DNA from: Microbacterium hydrocarbonoxydans
Lineage (GTDB): Bacteria > Actinomycetota > Actinomycetes > Actinomycetales > Microbacteriaceae
Direction: 5' to 3'
Assembly: GCF_023715885.1 (NCBI RefSeq)
Contig: NZ_JAMBOY010000005.1
Coordinates: 186,001-250,000 of the forward strand
Length of the DNA stretch: 64,000 bases
Below, one piece after another: positions 33,746 to 43,026 of this stretch; within the stretch, counting starts at the first letter, position 1, and the number at the start of each line of letters is the position of its first letter. The notes beneath the pieces are model-generated. The model worked only from the letters and a program-made list of their open reading frames with translations, did no database searches and was not told where the DNA came from. Position numbers and translations under genes: made by a program.

Positions 33746-33812
33746 GAAGGAGATCTCACGCAACGAAGGAGGATCCACAGGATCCGGTCCTTCGCAGCGT
33801 GAGATCTCCTTC
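33746..33812. terminator. Long nested hairpin between convergent permease and clpB genes
   Basis: GAAGGAGATCTCACGC (33746-33761) is perfectly complementary to GCGTGAGATCTCCTTC (33797-33812). Inside, CGAAGGA+GGATCC pairs with GGATCC+TCCTTCG with a two-base bulge around an ACA loop. The 67-bp element is therefore almost fully self-complementary. Likely a bidirectional terminator; no T tract. Confidence 0.65.
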
Positions 33813-33834
33813 GCCGCGCGCGCGACGTGCGGCC

Positions 33835-36051
33835 TCAGTCGTCGAGCAGTTCCGCCTCGATCACGTCGTCGTCGTCCCCCTCGGGGGTCGGCTCCGGGGT
33901 CGCGGCCGTGAGCACGAGCCCCGACCCGTCGGCAGACACGTCGACTCGAACCGTGTCGCCGTCGTGCACGCCGCCCGAGAGCAGCGCCGTGGCGAGCTTG
34001 TTCTGCACCTCGGTCTGGATGAGCCGCCGCAGCGGGCGCGCACCGAACACCGGGTCGTAGCCGCGCTCCGCGAGCCACGACCGCGCATCCGGCGTGACCG
34101 CGAGCGAGAGCCGGCGGTCGTGCAGCCGGTCGTGCAGCTGGTCGACCGAGAGCTCGACGATCTGCGCGAGGTCGTCCTCGCTCAGCGCCTGGAACATCAC
34201 GACGTCGTCGAGACGGTTCAGGAACTCCGGTCGGAACGCCTGCCGCACGAGAGCCATCACCTGGTCGCGCTTCTCGTCTGGCGACAGCGTCGGATCGATG
34301 AGGATCGGCGAGCCGAGGTTCGACGTGAGGATCAGGATGACGTTCGAGAAGTCGACCGTGCGCCCCTGGCCGTCGGTCAGCCGACCGTCGTCGAGCACCT
34401 GCAGCAGCACGTCGAAGACCTCGGGATGCGCCTTCTCGACCTCGTCGAGCAGCACGACGCTGTATGGACGACGCCGCACGGCCTCGGTGAGCTGACCGCC
34501 CTGCTCGTACCCGACGTACCCGGGAGGGGCGCCGACGAGCCGCGACACCGAGTGCTTCTCGCCGTACTCCGACATGTCGATGCGCACCATGGCGCGCTCA
34601 TCGTCGAAGAGGAAGTCGGCGAGCGCCTTCGCGAGCTCGGTCTTGCCGACACCGGTCGGGCCGAGGAACAGGAAGGATCCCGTCGGGCGACCGGGGTCGC
34701 TGATGCCCGCGCGGGAGCGGCGCACGGCATCCGACACCGCCTTCACGGCGTCCTTCTGACCGATCAGGCGACGACCGAGCTCTCCTTCGAGGTGCAGCAG
34801 CCGCTCGCTCTCGCCCTGCAGCAGACGTCCGACCGGGATGCCGGTCCACGCCGCGATCACGGCGGCGATGTCCTCGTCGGTGACCTGCTCGTTGACCATC
34901 CGTCCCTCGGTCGACACCGTCTGCTCGGCCTGCTCGGCCTCGGCTATCTCGCGCTCGAGGCGCTTGATGGTCTCGTACTCGAGCTTCGAGGCACGCGTGT
35001 AGTCGGCCTCGCGCATCGCGAGGTCGCGCTGGGTGACGGCGTCGTCGAGCTGCTTCTTGAGCTCTCCGACCCGATTGAGTCCCTGGCGCTCGCGCGCCCA
35101 CCGCGCCTCGAGCTCGGCGAGCTGGGCCTCCATGCCGACGAGCTGCTCGCGCAGCGCGCCGAGGCGCTCCTTGGACGCGGCGTCCTTCTCGCGTTTGAGC
35201 GCGAGCTCCTCGAGCTTCATGCGGTCGACCTGGCGCTTGAGCTGGTCGATCTCGACCGGCGACGAGTCGATCTCCATCTTGAGCCGCGACATCGACTCGT
35301 CGATGAGGTCGATCGCCTTGTCCGGCAGCTGCCGCGCGGGCAGGTAGCGGTTCGACAGCGCGGCGGCCGCCACGAGGGCGCTGTCGGAGATCGTGACCCC
35401 GTGATGCGCCTCGTACCGCCCCTTGAGCCCGCGCAGGATCGCGATGGTGTCCTCGACAGAGGGCTCGCCGACGTACACCTGCTGGAAGCGGCGCTCGAGC
35501 GCCGCATCCTTCTCGATGAACTCGCGGTACTCGTTGAGCGTGGTGGCGCCGATCAGGCGCAGCTCGCCGCGGGCGAGCATGGGCTTGAGCATGTTCGAGG
35601 CCGCGACGGATCCCTCGCCGCCGCCCGCGCCCATGAGCACGTGCAGCTCGTCGATGAACGTGATGACGCGGCCGTCGGACTCGGTGATCTCCTTGAGCAC
35701 GCTCTTCAGGCGCTCCTCGAACTGACCGCGGTACATGGCACCGGCCACGAGCGCCGAGATGTCGAGCGAGACCAGTTCCTTGTCCTTGAGCGACTCGGCG
35801 ACGTCACCGGCGACGATGCGCTGCGCGAGGCCCTCCACGACGGCGGTCTTGCCGACGCCCGGCTCGCCGATGAGCACCGGGTTGTTCTTCGTGCGCCGGG
35901 TGAGCACCTGGCTCACGCGTCGGATCTCGCTGTCGCGGCCGATCACGGGGTCGAGCTTGCCCTGGCGGGCGCGGTCGGTGAGGTTGATCCCGAACTGCTC
36001 GAGGGCGGACTGCTGTTCGTCGTTCTGCGGGGTGCTCTGTGGGCCTGGCAT
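33835..36051 (-). CDS. clpB: ClpB-type AAA+ disaggregase lacking the N-terminal domain
   Basis: The 738-residue protein starts directly at the first AAA+ domain, with GRDSEIRRV and Walker A GEPGVGKT (62-69), then a coiled-coil M domain (about residues 285-410), and a second AAA+ domain with Walker A GPTGVGKT near residue 467, [28 protein letters not shown] and the terminal ARPLRRLIQ. Usual ClpB proteins have 850-870 residues; the Clp_N repeat region is absent and there is no room for it upstream of the AGGAGG site and HAIR operator. It works with DnaK to dissolve aggregates. The acidic C terminus ([15 protein letters not shown]) is notable. Confidence 0.93.
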   Translation of the reverse strand: MPGPQSTPQNDEQQSALEQFGINLTDRARQGKLDPVIGRDSEIRRVSQVLTRRTKNNPVLIGEPGVGKTAVVEGLAQRIVAGDVAESLKDKELVSLDISALVAGAMYRGQFEERLKSVLKEITESDGRVITFIDELHVLMGAGGGEGSVAASNMLKPMLARGELRLIGATTLNEYREFIEKDAALERRFQQVYVGEPSVEDTIAILRGLKGRYEAHHGVTISDSALVAAAALSNRYLPARQLPDKAIDLIDESMSRLKMEIDSSPVEIDQLKRQVDRMKLEELALKREKDAASKERLGALREQLVGMEAQLAELEARWARERQGLNRVGELKKQLDDAVTQRDLAMREADYTRASKLEYETIKRLEREIAEAEQAEQTVSTEGRMVNEQVTDEDIAAVIAAWTGIPVGRLLQGESERLLHLEGELGRRLIGQKDAVKAVSDAVRRSRAGISDPGRPTGSFLFLGPTGVGKTELAKALADFLFDDERAMVRIDMSEYGEKHSVSRLVGAPPGYVGYEQGGQLTEAVRRRPYSVVLLDEVEKAHPEVFDVLLQVLDDGRLTDGQGRTVDFSNVILILTSNLGSPILIDPTLSPDEKRDQVMALVRQAFRPEFLNRLDDVVMFQALSEDDLAQIVELSVDQLHDRLHDRRLSLAVTPDARSWLAERGYDPVFGARPLRRLIQTEVQNKLATALLSGGVHDGDTVRVDVSADGSGLVLTAATPEPTPEGDDDDVIEAELLDD

Positions 36052-36099
36052 CTGTTCCTCCTGAGGAGACTCCTTGTCGTCGCGTGCCCCATCCAGAAA

Positions 36100-36120
36100 G
36101 TTGAGTGGGGATGACTCAAG
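36100..36120 (-). promoter_or_regulatory. HAIR element (HspR operator) upstream of clpB
   Basis: GTTGAGT-N7-ACTCAAG differs from the HspR consensus CTTGAGT-N7-ACTCAAG at a single position. It lies 49 bp before the clpB start, where HspR repression of the dnaK and clpB regulon acts in actinobacteria. It abuts the coaBC stop codon. Confidence 0.88.
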
Positions 36121-36121
36121 T

Positions 36122-37336
36122 TTAGCGCACCGCGACGGCGGCGTCCAGGATCGCCCGTGCGACCTGGCGTTTCGTTCCCGCCGCTGACGCCACGACGGCC
36201 CCCTCGCCGCCCACGATCTCGACGGCGTTGTGCGCGACTTCGAATCCGTGCCCGGCGTCGGCGAGGTTCACGGCGAGAAGCTCGACGCCCTTGCGCTCCC
36301 GCTTCCGGCGCGCCCGATCGAGCCGTTCCTCGGGATCCTCCGAGGTCTCCGCGGCGAACGCGACGATCACCTGTCCCGTCGGAGCTCGCCCGGCCGCGCG
36401 CGCCTCTGCGAGCGCGGCGACCACGTCCTCCGTCTCGACCAGCTCGATCCGACCCAGCCCGCCGAGCTCCTTCGTGAGCTTCTGGTCGGAGGCCTCCGTC
36501 GGTCGGTAGTCCGCCACGGCGGCCGCCATCACGACGACGTCCGCCGCGACCGCGGCATACTTCATGGCGTCCGCCATCTGCGCTGCCGTGCCGACGTGCA
36601 CGACCTCGAGCTGCGGATGCCGCGCCACGGCGAGCACGTCGTCGGAGACGTTCGCGGCGACCAGCGTCACGGTCGCGCCCCGGGCGGCGGCCTCTGCGGC
36701 GATGGCTGCGCCCTGCCTCCCGCTGGAGCGGTTGCCGAGGAAGCGGACCGGATCGATGGGCTCGCGCGTACCGCCCGCCGAGACGACGACGTTCAGCCCG
36801 TCGAGGTCGCGCGGTGCGCGGACGTCGAGCACCGCAGTGAAGATCTGCTCGGGCTCGGCCATCCGCCCGGGCCCGCTGTCGCCGCCGGCGAGCTCACCCT
36901 CCGCCGGGCCCACCAGATGGAGGCCGCGGCCGACGAGGGTCGCGATGTTCGCCTGCGTCGCGGCGTTGCGCCACATCTCGGCGTGCATCGCGGGCGCGAG
37001 CAGCACCGGCGCCTCGGTCGCGAGCAGCGTGGTGCCGAGGAGGTCGTCGGCGATGCCCGCCGCGATCTTGGCGATCGAGTTCGCGGTGGCGGGGGCGACG
37101 ACGACGAGGTCGGCGTTCTGCCCGAGCGCGACGTGCCGGACGCGCGCGACGTCGTCGTGGACGCTCGTCGTGACCGGATGCCGACTGATCGCCTCCCACG
37201 TCGGCAGACCGACGAAGCGCAGCGCATCGTCCGTCGGCACGACCGTGACGTCGTGCCCGGCTTTCGTGAGCAGCCGCACGAGATGCACGGTCTTGTAGGC
37301 GGCGATTCCTCCGGTGACTCCGACGACGATGTTCAC
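36122..37336 (-). CDS. coaBC: Bifunctional phosphopantothenoylcysteine decarboxylase / phosphopantothenate-cysteine ligase
   Basis: The 404-residue protein begins [23 protein letters not shown] (FMN-binding CoaC part, residues 1-180, with [13 protein letters not shown] substrate loop) and continues with the CoaB ligase: [27 protein letters not shown] and [10 protein letters not shown]. It carries out two steps of coenzyme A synthesis. GTG 37336 is preferred because CAGAAT lies 6 nt upstream, as in two other genes in this window; an ATG 18 bases earlier lies within that promoter. Confidence 0.94.
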   Translation of the reverse strand: MNIVVGVTGGIAAYKTVHLVRLLTKAGHDVTVVPTDDALRFVGLPTWEAISRHPVTTSVHDDVARVRHVALGQNADLVVVAPATANSIAKIAAGIADDLLGTTLLATEAPVLLAPAMHAEMWRNAATQANIATLVGRGLHLVGPAEGELAGGDSGPGRMAEPEQIFTAVLDVRAPRDLDGLNVVVSAGGTREPIDPVRFLGNRSSGRQGAAIAAEAAARGATVTLVAANVSDDVLAVARHPQLEVVHVGTAAQMADAMKYAAVAADVVVMAAAVADYRPTEASDQKLTKELGGLGRIELVETEDVVAALAEARAAGRAPTGQVIVAFAAETSEDPEERLDRARRKRERKGVELLAVNLADAGHGFEVAHNAVEIVGGEGAVVASAAGTKRQVARAILDAAVAVR

Positions 37337-37404
37337 GGTTCGATTCTGCCCCACGGGATCAGTCAGACGGCGGGCATCCCCGAACCCCGACCTAGACTGG
37401 CACC

Positions 37405-38103
37405 GTGTGCACGGTGGTGATCGATGTGGCGGATGCCGCGAACGCCCGCCTCCTCGCGGTGCGCGACGAGGACCCGGAACGGGCGTGGGACGCCCCCGGC
37501 GAATGGTGGCCGGAGAAGTATCCCGGCGTCTCCGGCATCCGCGACCGACGCGCGGGCGGTGCCTGGCTGGCGGTGAACCCCGCGGAGCGACGACTGGCCG
37601 TGCTCCTCAATCGCGCCGACGTGGCCGAGCTTCCCGACGAGCTCGCGCGGTCACGCGGCTCGCTGGCGTTGGAGTCGGTCATGGGCCGCTCTCCCGAGGC
37701 GCCGCTGCCGATGCACGGCTTCAACCTGCTCGAGGTAAGCCCTGACGGCTCGCACCTGCTGAGCTGGGACGGCGTCGAGTTGCGCGAGACCGCGATCGAT
37801 CCGGGCATCCACATGGTCGCCCACGACGACCTCGACGATCCGGAGACGCCGCGCATCGCGACGTGGCTGCCCGAGTTCCGCGCGCTGGGTCCGGCGGCCG
37901 ACAGCGCCGACTGGGCCGCGGAATGGACGGCGCTGCTCGGGGTGTCCGCCCGGCTCGACCCGGAGGACGACCGGGCGATCATCCGCGACAACAGACCCTA
38001 CGGATTCCCCACGCAGTCACTGCTGTACTCGACGGCGACGGTGACACCGGAGGGCGTCGAGCTCGACTATCGGGCGCTGCCGAGTCCCGGCCACTGGGAG
38101 TAG
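37405..38103 (+). CDS. NRDE (TANGO2-like) family protein
   Basis: The 232-residue protein begins MCTVVIDV, has LLAVRDEDPERAWDAPGEWW in place of the family's NRDE motif, then GAWLAVNPAERRLAVLLNR, matching bacterial NRDE/TANGO2 homologues. The Cys at position 2 is conserved in the family and could be an N-terminal nucleophile after Met removal. TANGO2 has been linked to haem trafficking in eukaryotes; the bacterial role is unclear. GTG start with TAGACT 6 nt upstream. Confidence 0.85.
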   Translation: MCTVVIDVADAANARLLAVRDEDPERAWDAPGEWWPEKYPGVSGIRDRRAGGAWLAVNPAERRLAVLLNRADVAELPDELARSRGSLALESVMGRSPEAPLPMHGFNLLEVSPDGSHLLSWDGVELRETAIDPGIHMVAHDDLDDPETPRIATWLPEFRALGPAADSADWAAEWTALLGVSARLDPEDDRAIIRDNRPYGFPTQSLLYSTATVTPEGVELDYRALPSPGHWE

Positions 38104-38127
38104 CCGGGAGCATCGCGCCCTTTCCGG

Positions 38128-39099
38128 TCAGGCCGCCGACGGCTCCGGATCGGCGCACGAGAAGCGCGCGCGGTACGCGGTCGGCGTCGTGCCGAGCACG
38201 CGGGCGAAGTTCTGTCGAAGCACGGCGGCCGAACCGAACCCGGATTCCTCGGCGATGCGGTCGAGGGGCAGATCGCTGCGCTCCAGCATCCGCTGCGCAT
38301 GCAGCACCCGCTGTCGAGCAAGCCACGCGGCGGGCGTCGCCCCGTACTCGGCCTTGAAGCGACGGGCGAAGGTGCGCGGTGACATCAATGCACGAGCGGC
38401 GAGCTGGTCGACGCCGAGGTCTTCGGCGAGGTGCTCGACCGCCCAGTCGGCGACCGCAGCGAGCGAGTCGTTGGGCACCACCGGGATGGGGCGGTCGATG
38501 AACTGCGCCTGACCGCCGTCCCGCTGCGGGGGGACGACCATGCGGCGGGCGATGCGGTTGGTGAGCTCGGCGCCGAGCTCCAGACGCAGCAGATGCAGAC
38601 AGGCGTCGATCCCGGCGGCCGTGCCTGCGCTCGTGATGATGTGTCCGTCCTGCACGAAGAGCACGTCGGGGTCGATGTCGATCTGCGGATACATGTCGGC
38701 CATCACGTCGGAATAGCGCCAGTGCGTGGTGGCCCGGCGACCGTCGAGCACGCCCGCCGCCGCGAGGATGAAGGAGCCGCTGCAAACGGTCAGGACCCAG
38801 GCGTCGCGCGCGACGGCGTCGCGAGCGAGATCGATGAGCCGCGGATCGATGGATGTCCACGACGACGCGGGCACCGGGCAGAAGACGACGAGGTCGGCCT
38901 CGTACGCGAACGACAGATCGTGTTCGACGTTGACCGAGAATCCCATCGTCGATGCCACGGCGCCCGGCTGTGGCGCGACGACGCGGAAGTCGAAGTTGGG
39001 CACTCCCGAGTCCGTGCGGTCGAGCCCGAACGCCTCGCAGGCGACCCCGAACTCGAACGGCGAGAACCCGTCGTGGATCACGCAGGCGACGGTCTTCAT
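38128..39099 (-). CDS. GlxA family AraC-type regulator (DJ-1/PfpI + HTH)
   Basis: The 323-residue protein has a DJ-1/PfpI-like N-terminal domain with VLTVCSGSFILAAAGVLDGRRATTHW (nucleophile-elbow Cys, about residues 98-125) and two AraC helix-turn-helix motifs at the C terminus (LAARALMSPRTFARRFKAEYG and IAEESGFGSAAVLRQNFARVLGTTP). GlxA-type regulators control amino acid, betaine or stress genes; the ligand is unknown. GAGGAG five bases before the ATG. Divergent from a 53-residue membrane protein gene. Confidence 0.9.
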   Translation of the reverse strand: MKTVACVIHDGFSPFEFGVACEAFGLDRTDSGVPNFDFRVVAPQPGAVASTMGFSVNVEHDLSFAYEADLVVFCPVPASSWTSIDPRLIDLARDAVARDAWVLTVCSGSFILAAAGVLDGRRATTHWRYSDVMADMYPQIDIDPDVLFVQDGHIITSAGTAAGIDACLHLLRLELGAELTNRIARRMVVPPQRDGGQAQFIDRPIPVVPNDSLAAVADWAVEHLAEDLGVDQLAARALMSPRTFARRFKAEYGATPAAWLARQRVLHAQRMLERSDLPLDRIAEESGFGSAAVLRQNFARVLGTTPTAYRARFSCADPEPSAA

Positions 39100-39129
39100 G
39101 GCGACTCCTCGAGTTGGCAGTAATCGTAC

Positions 39130-39165
39130 GGATCAAGTCTATTCTGCCACTCGTGGCGGATCAAG
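39130..39165. promoter_or_regulatory. Direct repeats between glxA-type regulator and small membrane gene
   Basis: Two copies of CGGATCAAG, with GGATCAAG at 39130-39137 and 39158-39165, occur 28 bp apart in the same orientation in the 87-bp divergent region. AraC-type proteins bind direct repeats, so autoregulation or control of the small gene is possible. Confidence 0.4.
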
Positions 39166-39186
39166 ACCGGTCGTAGCGTTTCTGCC

Positions 39187-39348
39187 ATGTTCACTCTCCT
39201 CGCACTCCTCGCTCTCGTCATCTGGGCGGTGATCGCCACCGTCGTGGAACTGCGTGGTGACGGGTACCGTCACCAGCCGACCGACTGGCGACAGGTCGCC
39301 GGCCGCGACGCCATCGACGACGCGCACTCCGGTCACGCCTATCGTTGA
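39187..39348 (+). CDS. Single-pass small membrane protein (53 aa)
   Basis: MFTLLALLALVIWAVIATVVE forms one membrane helix, followed by LRGDGYRHQPTDWRQVAG and an acidic/histidine tail ending HAYR. TAGCGT lies 7 nt before the ATG, so a leaderless mRNA is likely. Similar short helix-plus-DGYR proteins are common in Microbacteriaceae as far as I recall. Codon use is typical of the surrounding genes. Function unknown. Confidence 0.65.
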   Translation: MFTLLALLALVIWAVIATVVELRGDGYRHQPTDWRQVAGRDAIDDAHSGHAYR

Positions 39349-39403
39349 CCACTCGGCGTGCGCGGCGTCCCATCCGATGCGCCGCAGGGCTACGCTCGTG
39401 ACC

Positions 39404-39925
39404 ATGAGCGAGCCGCAGCAGCAGCCACCCCCGCCCACGCAGGGAACTCCCCCGCACCCGCAGGGTGAGCACTACCCGCAGCCGGGGCAACCCCAGGGCC
39501 GGCCGGGACCCGCTCAGCAGTACGGTCATCCCGGTCAGCCGTACGGCCAGCCGAATCAGGCCGCGACATACCCGGGAAGCGCGGCATCGACCGCTTCCCC
39601 CGCACTCGCAGGCGGTGGGCTCGGACGCGTGGCCTTCATCGTCGCACTCGTCTCGCTCGCCAGCGGGGTGCTCGTCGCGCTGAGCCTGCCGATCCTCATC
39701 AGCGCGGTCGATTTCAGCGCCGCGCTGTACGGAGCATTCGCCGCGGTGGGCAACGGGCTGGTGCTGATCGTTGCCATCGCCGCGCTGATCCTCGGGATCG
39801 TCGCCGTGCGACGTCCCGGGCGGCAGCTCCTCGCCGGAATCGCGATCGGCATCGCCGCGTCGGAGATCCTCGGCATCCTCATGTCGTGGGTGTCGAACCT
39901 CGCGCTCACTCTGACCTACCGCTGA
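39404..39925 (+). CDS. Membrane protein with Pro/Gln-rich N terminus (tandem paralog 1)
   Basis: The 173-residue protein has a 65-residue disordered head rich in P, Q, G and Y (SEPQQQPPPPTQG, QPYGQPNQ), then GGGLGRVAFIVALVSLASGVLV and three further membrane helices. The GxLGR(V/I)AFIVALVxL core is shared with the next gene, so the two are tandem duplicates. TACGCT is 7 nt before the ATG. No known family; such heads are common on actinobacterial envelope proteins. Confidence 0.75.
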   Translation: MSEPQQQPPPPTQGTPPHPQGEHYPQPGQPQGRPGPAQQYGHPGQPYGQPNQAATYPGSAASTASPALAGGGLGRVAFIVALVSLASGVLVALSLPILISAVDFSAALYGAFAAVGNGLVLIVAIAALILGIVAVRRPGRQLLAGIAIGIAASEILGILMSWVSNLALTLTYR

Positions 39926-39939
39926 CCCGGGAGCCCTCC

Positions 39940-40425
39940 ATGTCCGATCCGTATCAGCAGAATCCACAGGCTCCCCGACCCGGAGCGCAGCCGCCAGGGC
40001 AGCCCCACGGCTATCCGCCCGAGAGTCACCGGTATCCGCCGTACCAGGGCCAGCAGCACCAGGGCCAGCTGTACCAGAGCCAGGGCTACCCCACTGCCGC
40101 TTCGGCGCCCCGCACCATGGCCGGCGCACTCGGACGCATCGCGTTCATCGTCGCGCTGGTGGCACTCGGCATCCGTCTCTTCTCGACGCTGCTCTCGCCG
40201 TTCCTGTACACCGGCGACTACTACAGCGTGTGGATGGGCCTGACGAGCGTGATCGGGTTCATCGTGTTCCTCGCCGACGCGGGAGCGCTGGCGGTCGGGA
40301 TCGTCGCCCTGCGCCGCTCGGGCCCGTATCTGCAGGCCGCGATCGCGGTCGGTCTCGCGGGAGCATCCTTCGTGGGATACCTCGCAACCGGCCTCTCCGG
40401 GGTGTTCTCCTGGCTGGCCTATTGA
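39940..40425 (+). CDS. Membrane protein with Pro/Gln/Tyr-rich N terminus (tandem paralog 2)
   Basis: The 161-residue protein has a 60-residue P/Q/Y-rich head (YPPYQGQQHQGQLYQSQGY) and a four-helix membrane region starting GALGRIAFIVALVALGIRL, paralogous to the gene 14 bp upstream. GAGCCCTCC precedes the ATG, with no convincing -10 box, so it is probably co-transcribed. Its 3' end overlaps the convergent glycosyltransferase stop by 7 bp. Confidence 0.72.
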   Translation: MSDPYQQNPQAPRPGAQPPGQPHGYPPESHRYPPYQGQQHQGQLYQSQGYPTAASAPRTMAGALGRIAFIVALVALGIRLFSTLLSPFLYTGDYYSVWMGLTSVIGFIVFLADAGALAVGIVALRRSGPYLQAAIAVGLAGASFVGYLATGLSGVFSWLAY

Positions 40426-41624
40426 GCGAGCACGCGCTCGTACACCTCGATCATCGCGGCGGTCCGCGAGGACTGCCGGAAGGCCTCGGCCACCTCGCGT
40501 GACGGAACGGGGGCGATCCCGGCAGCAATGTCGGATGCCGCGCGCTGCAGTGTCTCGACCAGTCCGGCGCGCCGCTGCGCCTCCGTGCCGGCCGCGCCGG
40601 GGACGGCCCAGAGCCCGCCTCCGAGCTCCGCGGCGATGTCGGGATCGCTGATGATCGACGGCGTACCGAGGGTCGCGGCCTCGAAGGGCGTCATGCCCTG
40701 CGTCTCGAAGCCGATCGACGTCTGCACGAGCGCATCAGCCGCGGCGATCCGCGCGAGCGTCTGCGGATAGCTGAGCCGGCCGACGAAGCGGACGTGCGGA
40801 ACGCCCCCGACGATCTTCTCGGCGGCGCCGCGCTGCGCCCCGCCGCCGATGACCTCCAGGTCGGCCTCGACGCCCGAGTCCACGAACGCCTCGAGGAACG
40901 GCAGCAGGCGCTTCTCCGGGCTCATCCGACCGAGCCACACGAACCGAGGGCGTCCCGGCTCGCGGTGCGCGGGCGCGGTGTCGAGGGTCTGCTCGCGGAT
41001 GTCGTCGTCGATGCCGTTCCAGACGACGTCGACGGGCGAGAAGACGCCGTGCTCTTCGAGCCGACGAGCGAAGTGGGTCGACGGCGCAGTCACGGCATCC
41101 GCTCCGCTGGCGAGTCCGCGCAGGAACGCCCAGCCGTCCGACCCGCCGACGGGTTCGGCGACTCCGCGCAGGGCGACCCGCCGCCACGCGTTGAGCACCG
41201 CGAGAACGGGGCGATGCAGCGGGGTCACGGCGGCGATGCCGACGTCGACGCGGTTGTGCATGGTGTGCACGACCGGGATGCCGTGACGAGCTGCGAAACG
41301 GTGTCCGATGAAGGCGCCCCAGAAGTCGGCCTGCACGTGCACGAGGTCGACCGGCGGACGCCGCGTGAGGGCGCGGTCGAGCGTGCGGTCGGTCGCGCGG
41401 CCCGGCCACGACATCGAGTACTCGCGGTCGACGGTGATCGGGATCGACGGGAGGTCGACGTTCGCGGGGTCGGGCGTGCGCGCGGCGCGGGGGCCGTGCA
41501 TGCGCGGCGCGACGACCGTGACGGTGTGCCCCGCGCGTTCGAGGAACTCGCGCTGCAGCCGCATCGACACCTGGGCGCCGCCGAGGGAGTCCAGGTGCTG
41601 ATCGCCGAAGAAGACGACGTGCAT
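40419..41624 (-). CDS. GT4 family glycosyltransferase
   Basis: The 401-residue protein has a GT-B fold: MHVVFFGDQHLDSLGGAQVSMRLQREFLE in the acceptor domain, and RFVWLGRMSPEKRLLPFLEAF, IGGGAQ and SIGFETQGMTPFEAATLGTPSI (donor-binding E-x7-E region, about residues 300-325) in the donor domain. It likely transfers a sugar from a nucleotide donor to a glycolipid or polysaccharide. It starts 9 bp after the stop of the upstream glycosyltransferase, without a ribosome site, so coupling is likely. Confidence 0.87.
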   Translation of the reverse strand: MHVVFFGDQHLDSLGGAQVSMRLQREFLERAGHTVTVVAPRMHGPRAARTPDPANVDLPSIPITVDREYSMSWPGRATDRTLDRALTRRPPVDLVHVQADFWGAFIGHRFAARHGIPVVHTMHNRVDVGIAAVTPLHRPVLAVLNAWRRVALRGVAEPVGGSDGWAFLRGLASGADAVTAPSTHFARRLEEHGVFSPVDVVWNGIDDDIREQTLDTAPAHREPGRPRFVWLGRMSPEKRLLPFLEAFVDSGVEADLEVIGGGAQRGAAEKIVGGVPHVRFVGRLSYPQTLARIAAADALVQTSIGFETQGMTPFEAATLGTPSIISDPDIAAELGGGLWAVPGAAGTEAQRRAGLVETLQRAASDIAAGIAPVPSREVAEAFRQSSRTAAMIEVYERVLAQ

Positions 41625-41633
41625 GACGGGCCG

Positions 41634-42872
41634 CTACTGCGGCAGCGGCTCGTCGCGGTACAGCGCCTCGAAGGTGTCGAGGGTGCGGTTGATGTCGTGG
41701 ATGACGACGCCGTCGAGAGACGCCTGCTGCATCCGCTCGTACTCGGCCCGGTCGGAGGTGAGGACGTCGGTGAGGCGCGCCGCGAGAGCATCCGCGTTGC
41801 CCGGCTCGAAGAGGTAGCCGTTCTCGCCGTCGTGCACGAGGTGCGGGAGGGCGACCGCATCGGCGGCGACGATCGGCAGCGCCGAGGCCATGGCCTCCAT
41901 GGTCGCGATCGACTGCAGCTCGGCGATCGAGGCGATCGTGAAGACCGACGCCCGCGACAGGAGGGCCCGCAGCTCCTCATCGGTCGTGCGGCCGTGGAAG
42001 GTGACGCGGTCGGCGAGGCCGAGCTGCCCGGTGAGATTCTCGAGCTGCTTGCGCTGGTCTCCGCCGCCCACGATGTCGAACGTGACGTCGAGCGCCGGGT
42101 CGAGCTTGGTCATCGCCTGCAGGATGACCTCGACCTGCTTCTCGGCGGTGAGACGACCCACGAAGACGATGCGGTTCTTCTCGCGGGGGCCGATCACCGG
42201 GGTGTACTGGGTGCGGTCGATACCGCAGCTGACCGGGATGACGTCGTGCACCGCGACGGTGCGCTCGAGGAAGTCGGCGGCGCGTCGCGTCGGCGTCGTG
42301 ATCGCGCGGGTCAGGCCGAAGGTGCGCTTGGCGTCGGCCCACGCGAAGCGCAGCACGAGGTCGTCGATGAACTTCGGCATCGTGGTGTGGTCGAGGATGT
42401 TCTCGGCCATCACATGGTTGGTCGCGATCACCGGGATGCCGCGCTGGTGCGCGATGCGGGCGAGGCCGCGGCCGATCACGATGTGCGACTGGATGTGCAC
42501 GACGTCGGGCTGCACCGCATCGAGCACCTTGCGGGCATAGTGCTTGGAGCGCCACGGCCACACGAAGCGCAGCCAGTCGTGCGGCGCCCAGCGCACCGAC
42601 GGGAGGCGGTGCACGGTCATCGGCTCACCTTCGATCACCTCGGTGCGTGCCGGGGTGCGCCGATAGGCCTGGTTGGGGGCGACGACGTGCACGTCGTCAC
42701 CGCGCTGCACGAGCCCCGCGGCGAGGCGCTCGGCGAATCGCGCCGCTCCGTTGATGTCGGGCGAGAAGGTGTCGCAGCCGATCAGGATGCGCAGCGGACG
42801 CGACCCGTTCGTGGGGGCAGCGGCGGATGCGGCGTCGGAAGCGCTCGTCGGATCGGAGGGAGAGGAAGACAT
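41634..42872 (-). CDS. GT4 family glycosyltransferase
   Basis: The 412-residue protein has an S/A-rich head of about 28 residues, then LRILIGCDTFSPDINGAARFAERLAAGL, HIQSHIVIGRGLARIAHQRGIPVIATNHVM, VFVGRLTAEKQVEVILQAM and ASIAELQSIATMEAMASALPIVAADA, the GT4 donor motif. The INGAARF acceptor loop resembles mannosyltransferases of the PimB/MgtA group, but specificity is not certain. First gene of a two-gene operon, divergent from the hypothetical gene at 43027. Confidence 0.88.
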   Translation of the reverse strand: MSSSPSDPTSASDAASAAAPTNGSRPLRILIGCDTFSPDINGAARFAERLAAGLVQRGDDVHVVAPNQAYRRTPARTEVIEGEPMTVHRLPSVRWAPHDWLRFVWPWRSKHYARKVLDAVQPDVVHIQSHIVIGRGLARIAHQRGIPVIATNHVMAENILDHTTMPKFIDDLVLRFAWADAKRTFGLTRAITTPTRRAADFLERTVAVHDVIPVSCGIDRTQYTPVIGPREKNRIVFVGRLTAEKQVEVILQAMTKLDPALDVTFDIVGGGDQRKQLENLTGQLGLADRVTFHGRTTDEELRALLSRASVFTIASIAELQSIATMEAMASALPIVAADAVALPHLVHDGENGYLFEPGNADALAARLTDVLTSDRAEYERMQQASLDGVVIHDINRTLDTFEALYRDEPLPQ

Positions 42873-43026
42873 TCTGCCTATCGGTCTGGCGGCCAGGAAG
42901 CCCGATCTGGGCGGTGGCCACTCTACCCGAGGGGTCTGATCGCGCCGCCGAGGCGGGCCGGGCGAGGGCGGATGGGATGCCACGGCCGGCCTGCGCCTGC
43001 ACAGGTTCACCCCGTACCGTGGGGTC

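Noticed and set aside
33799..36114. A 771-residue open frame opposite clpB
   Set aside because: Shadow of clpB; no domain, and the HAIR element and AGGAGG site support the minus-strand gene.
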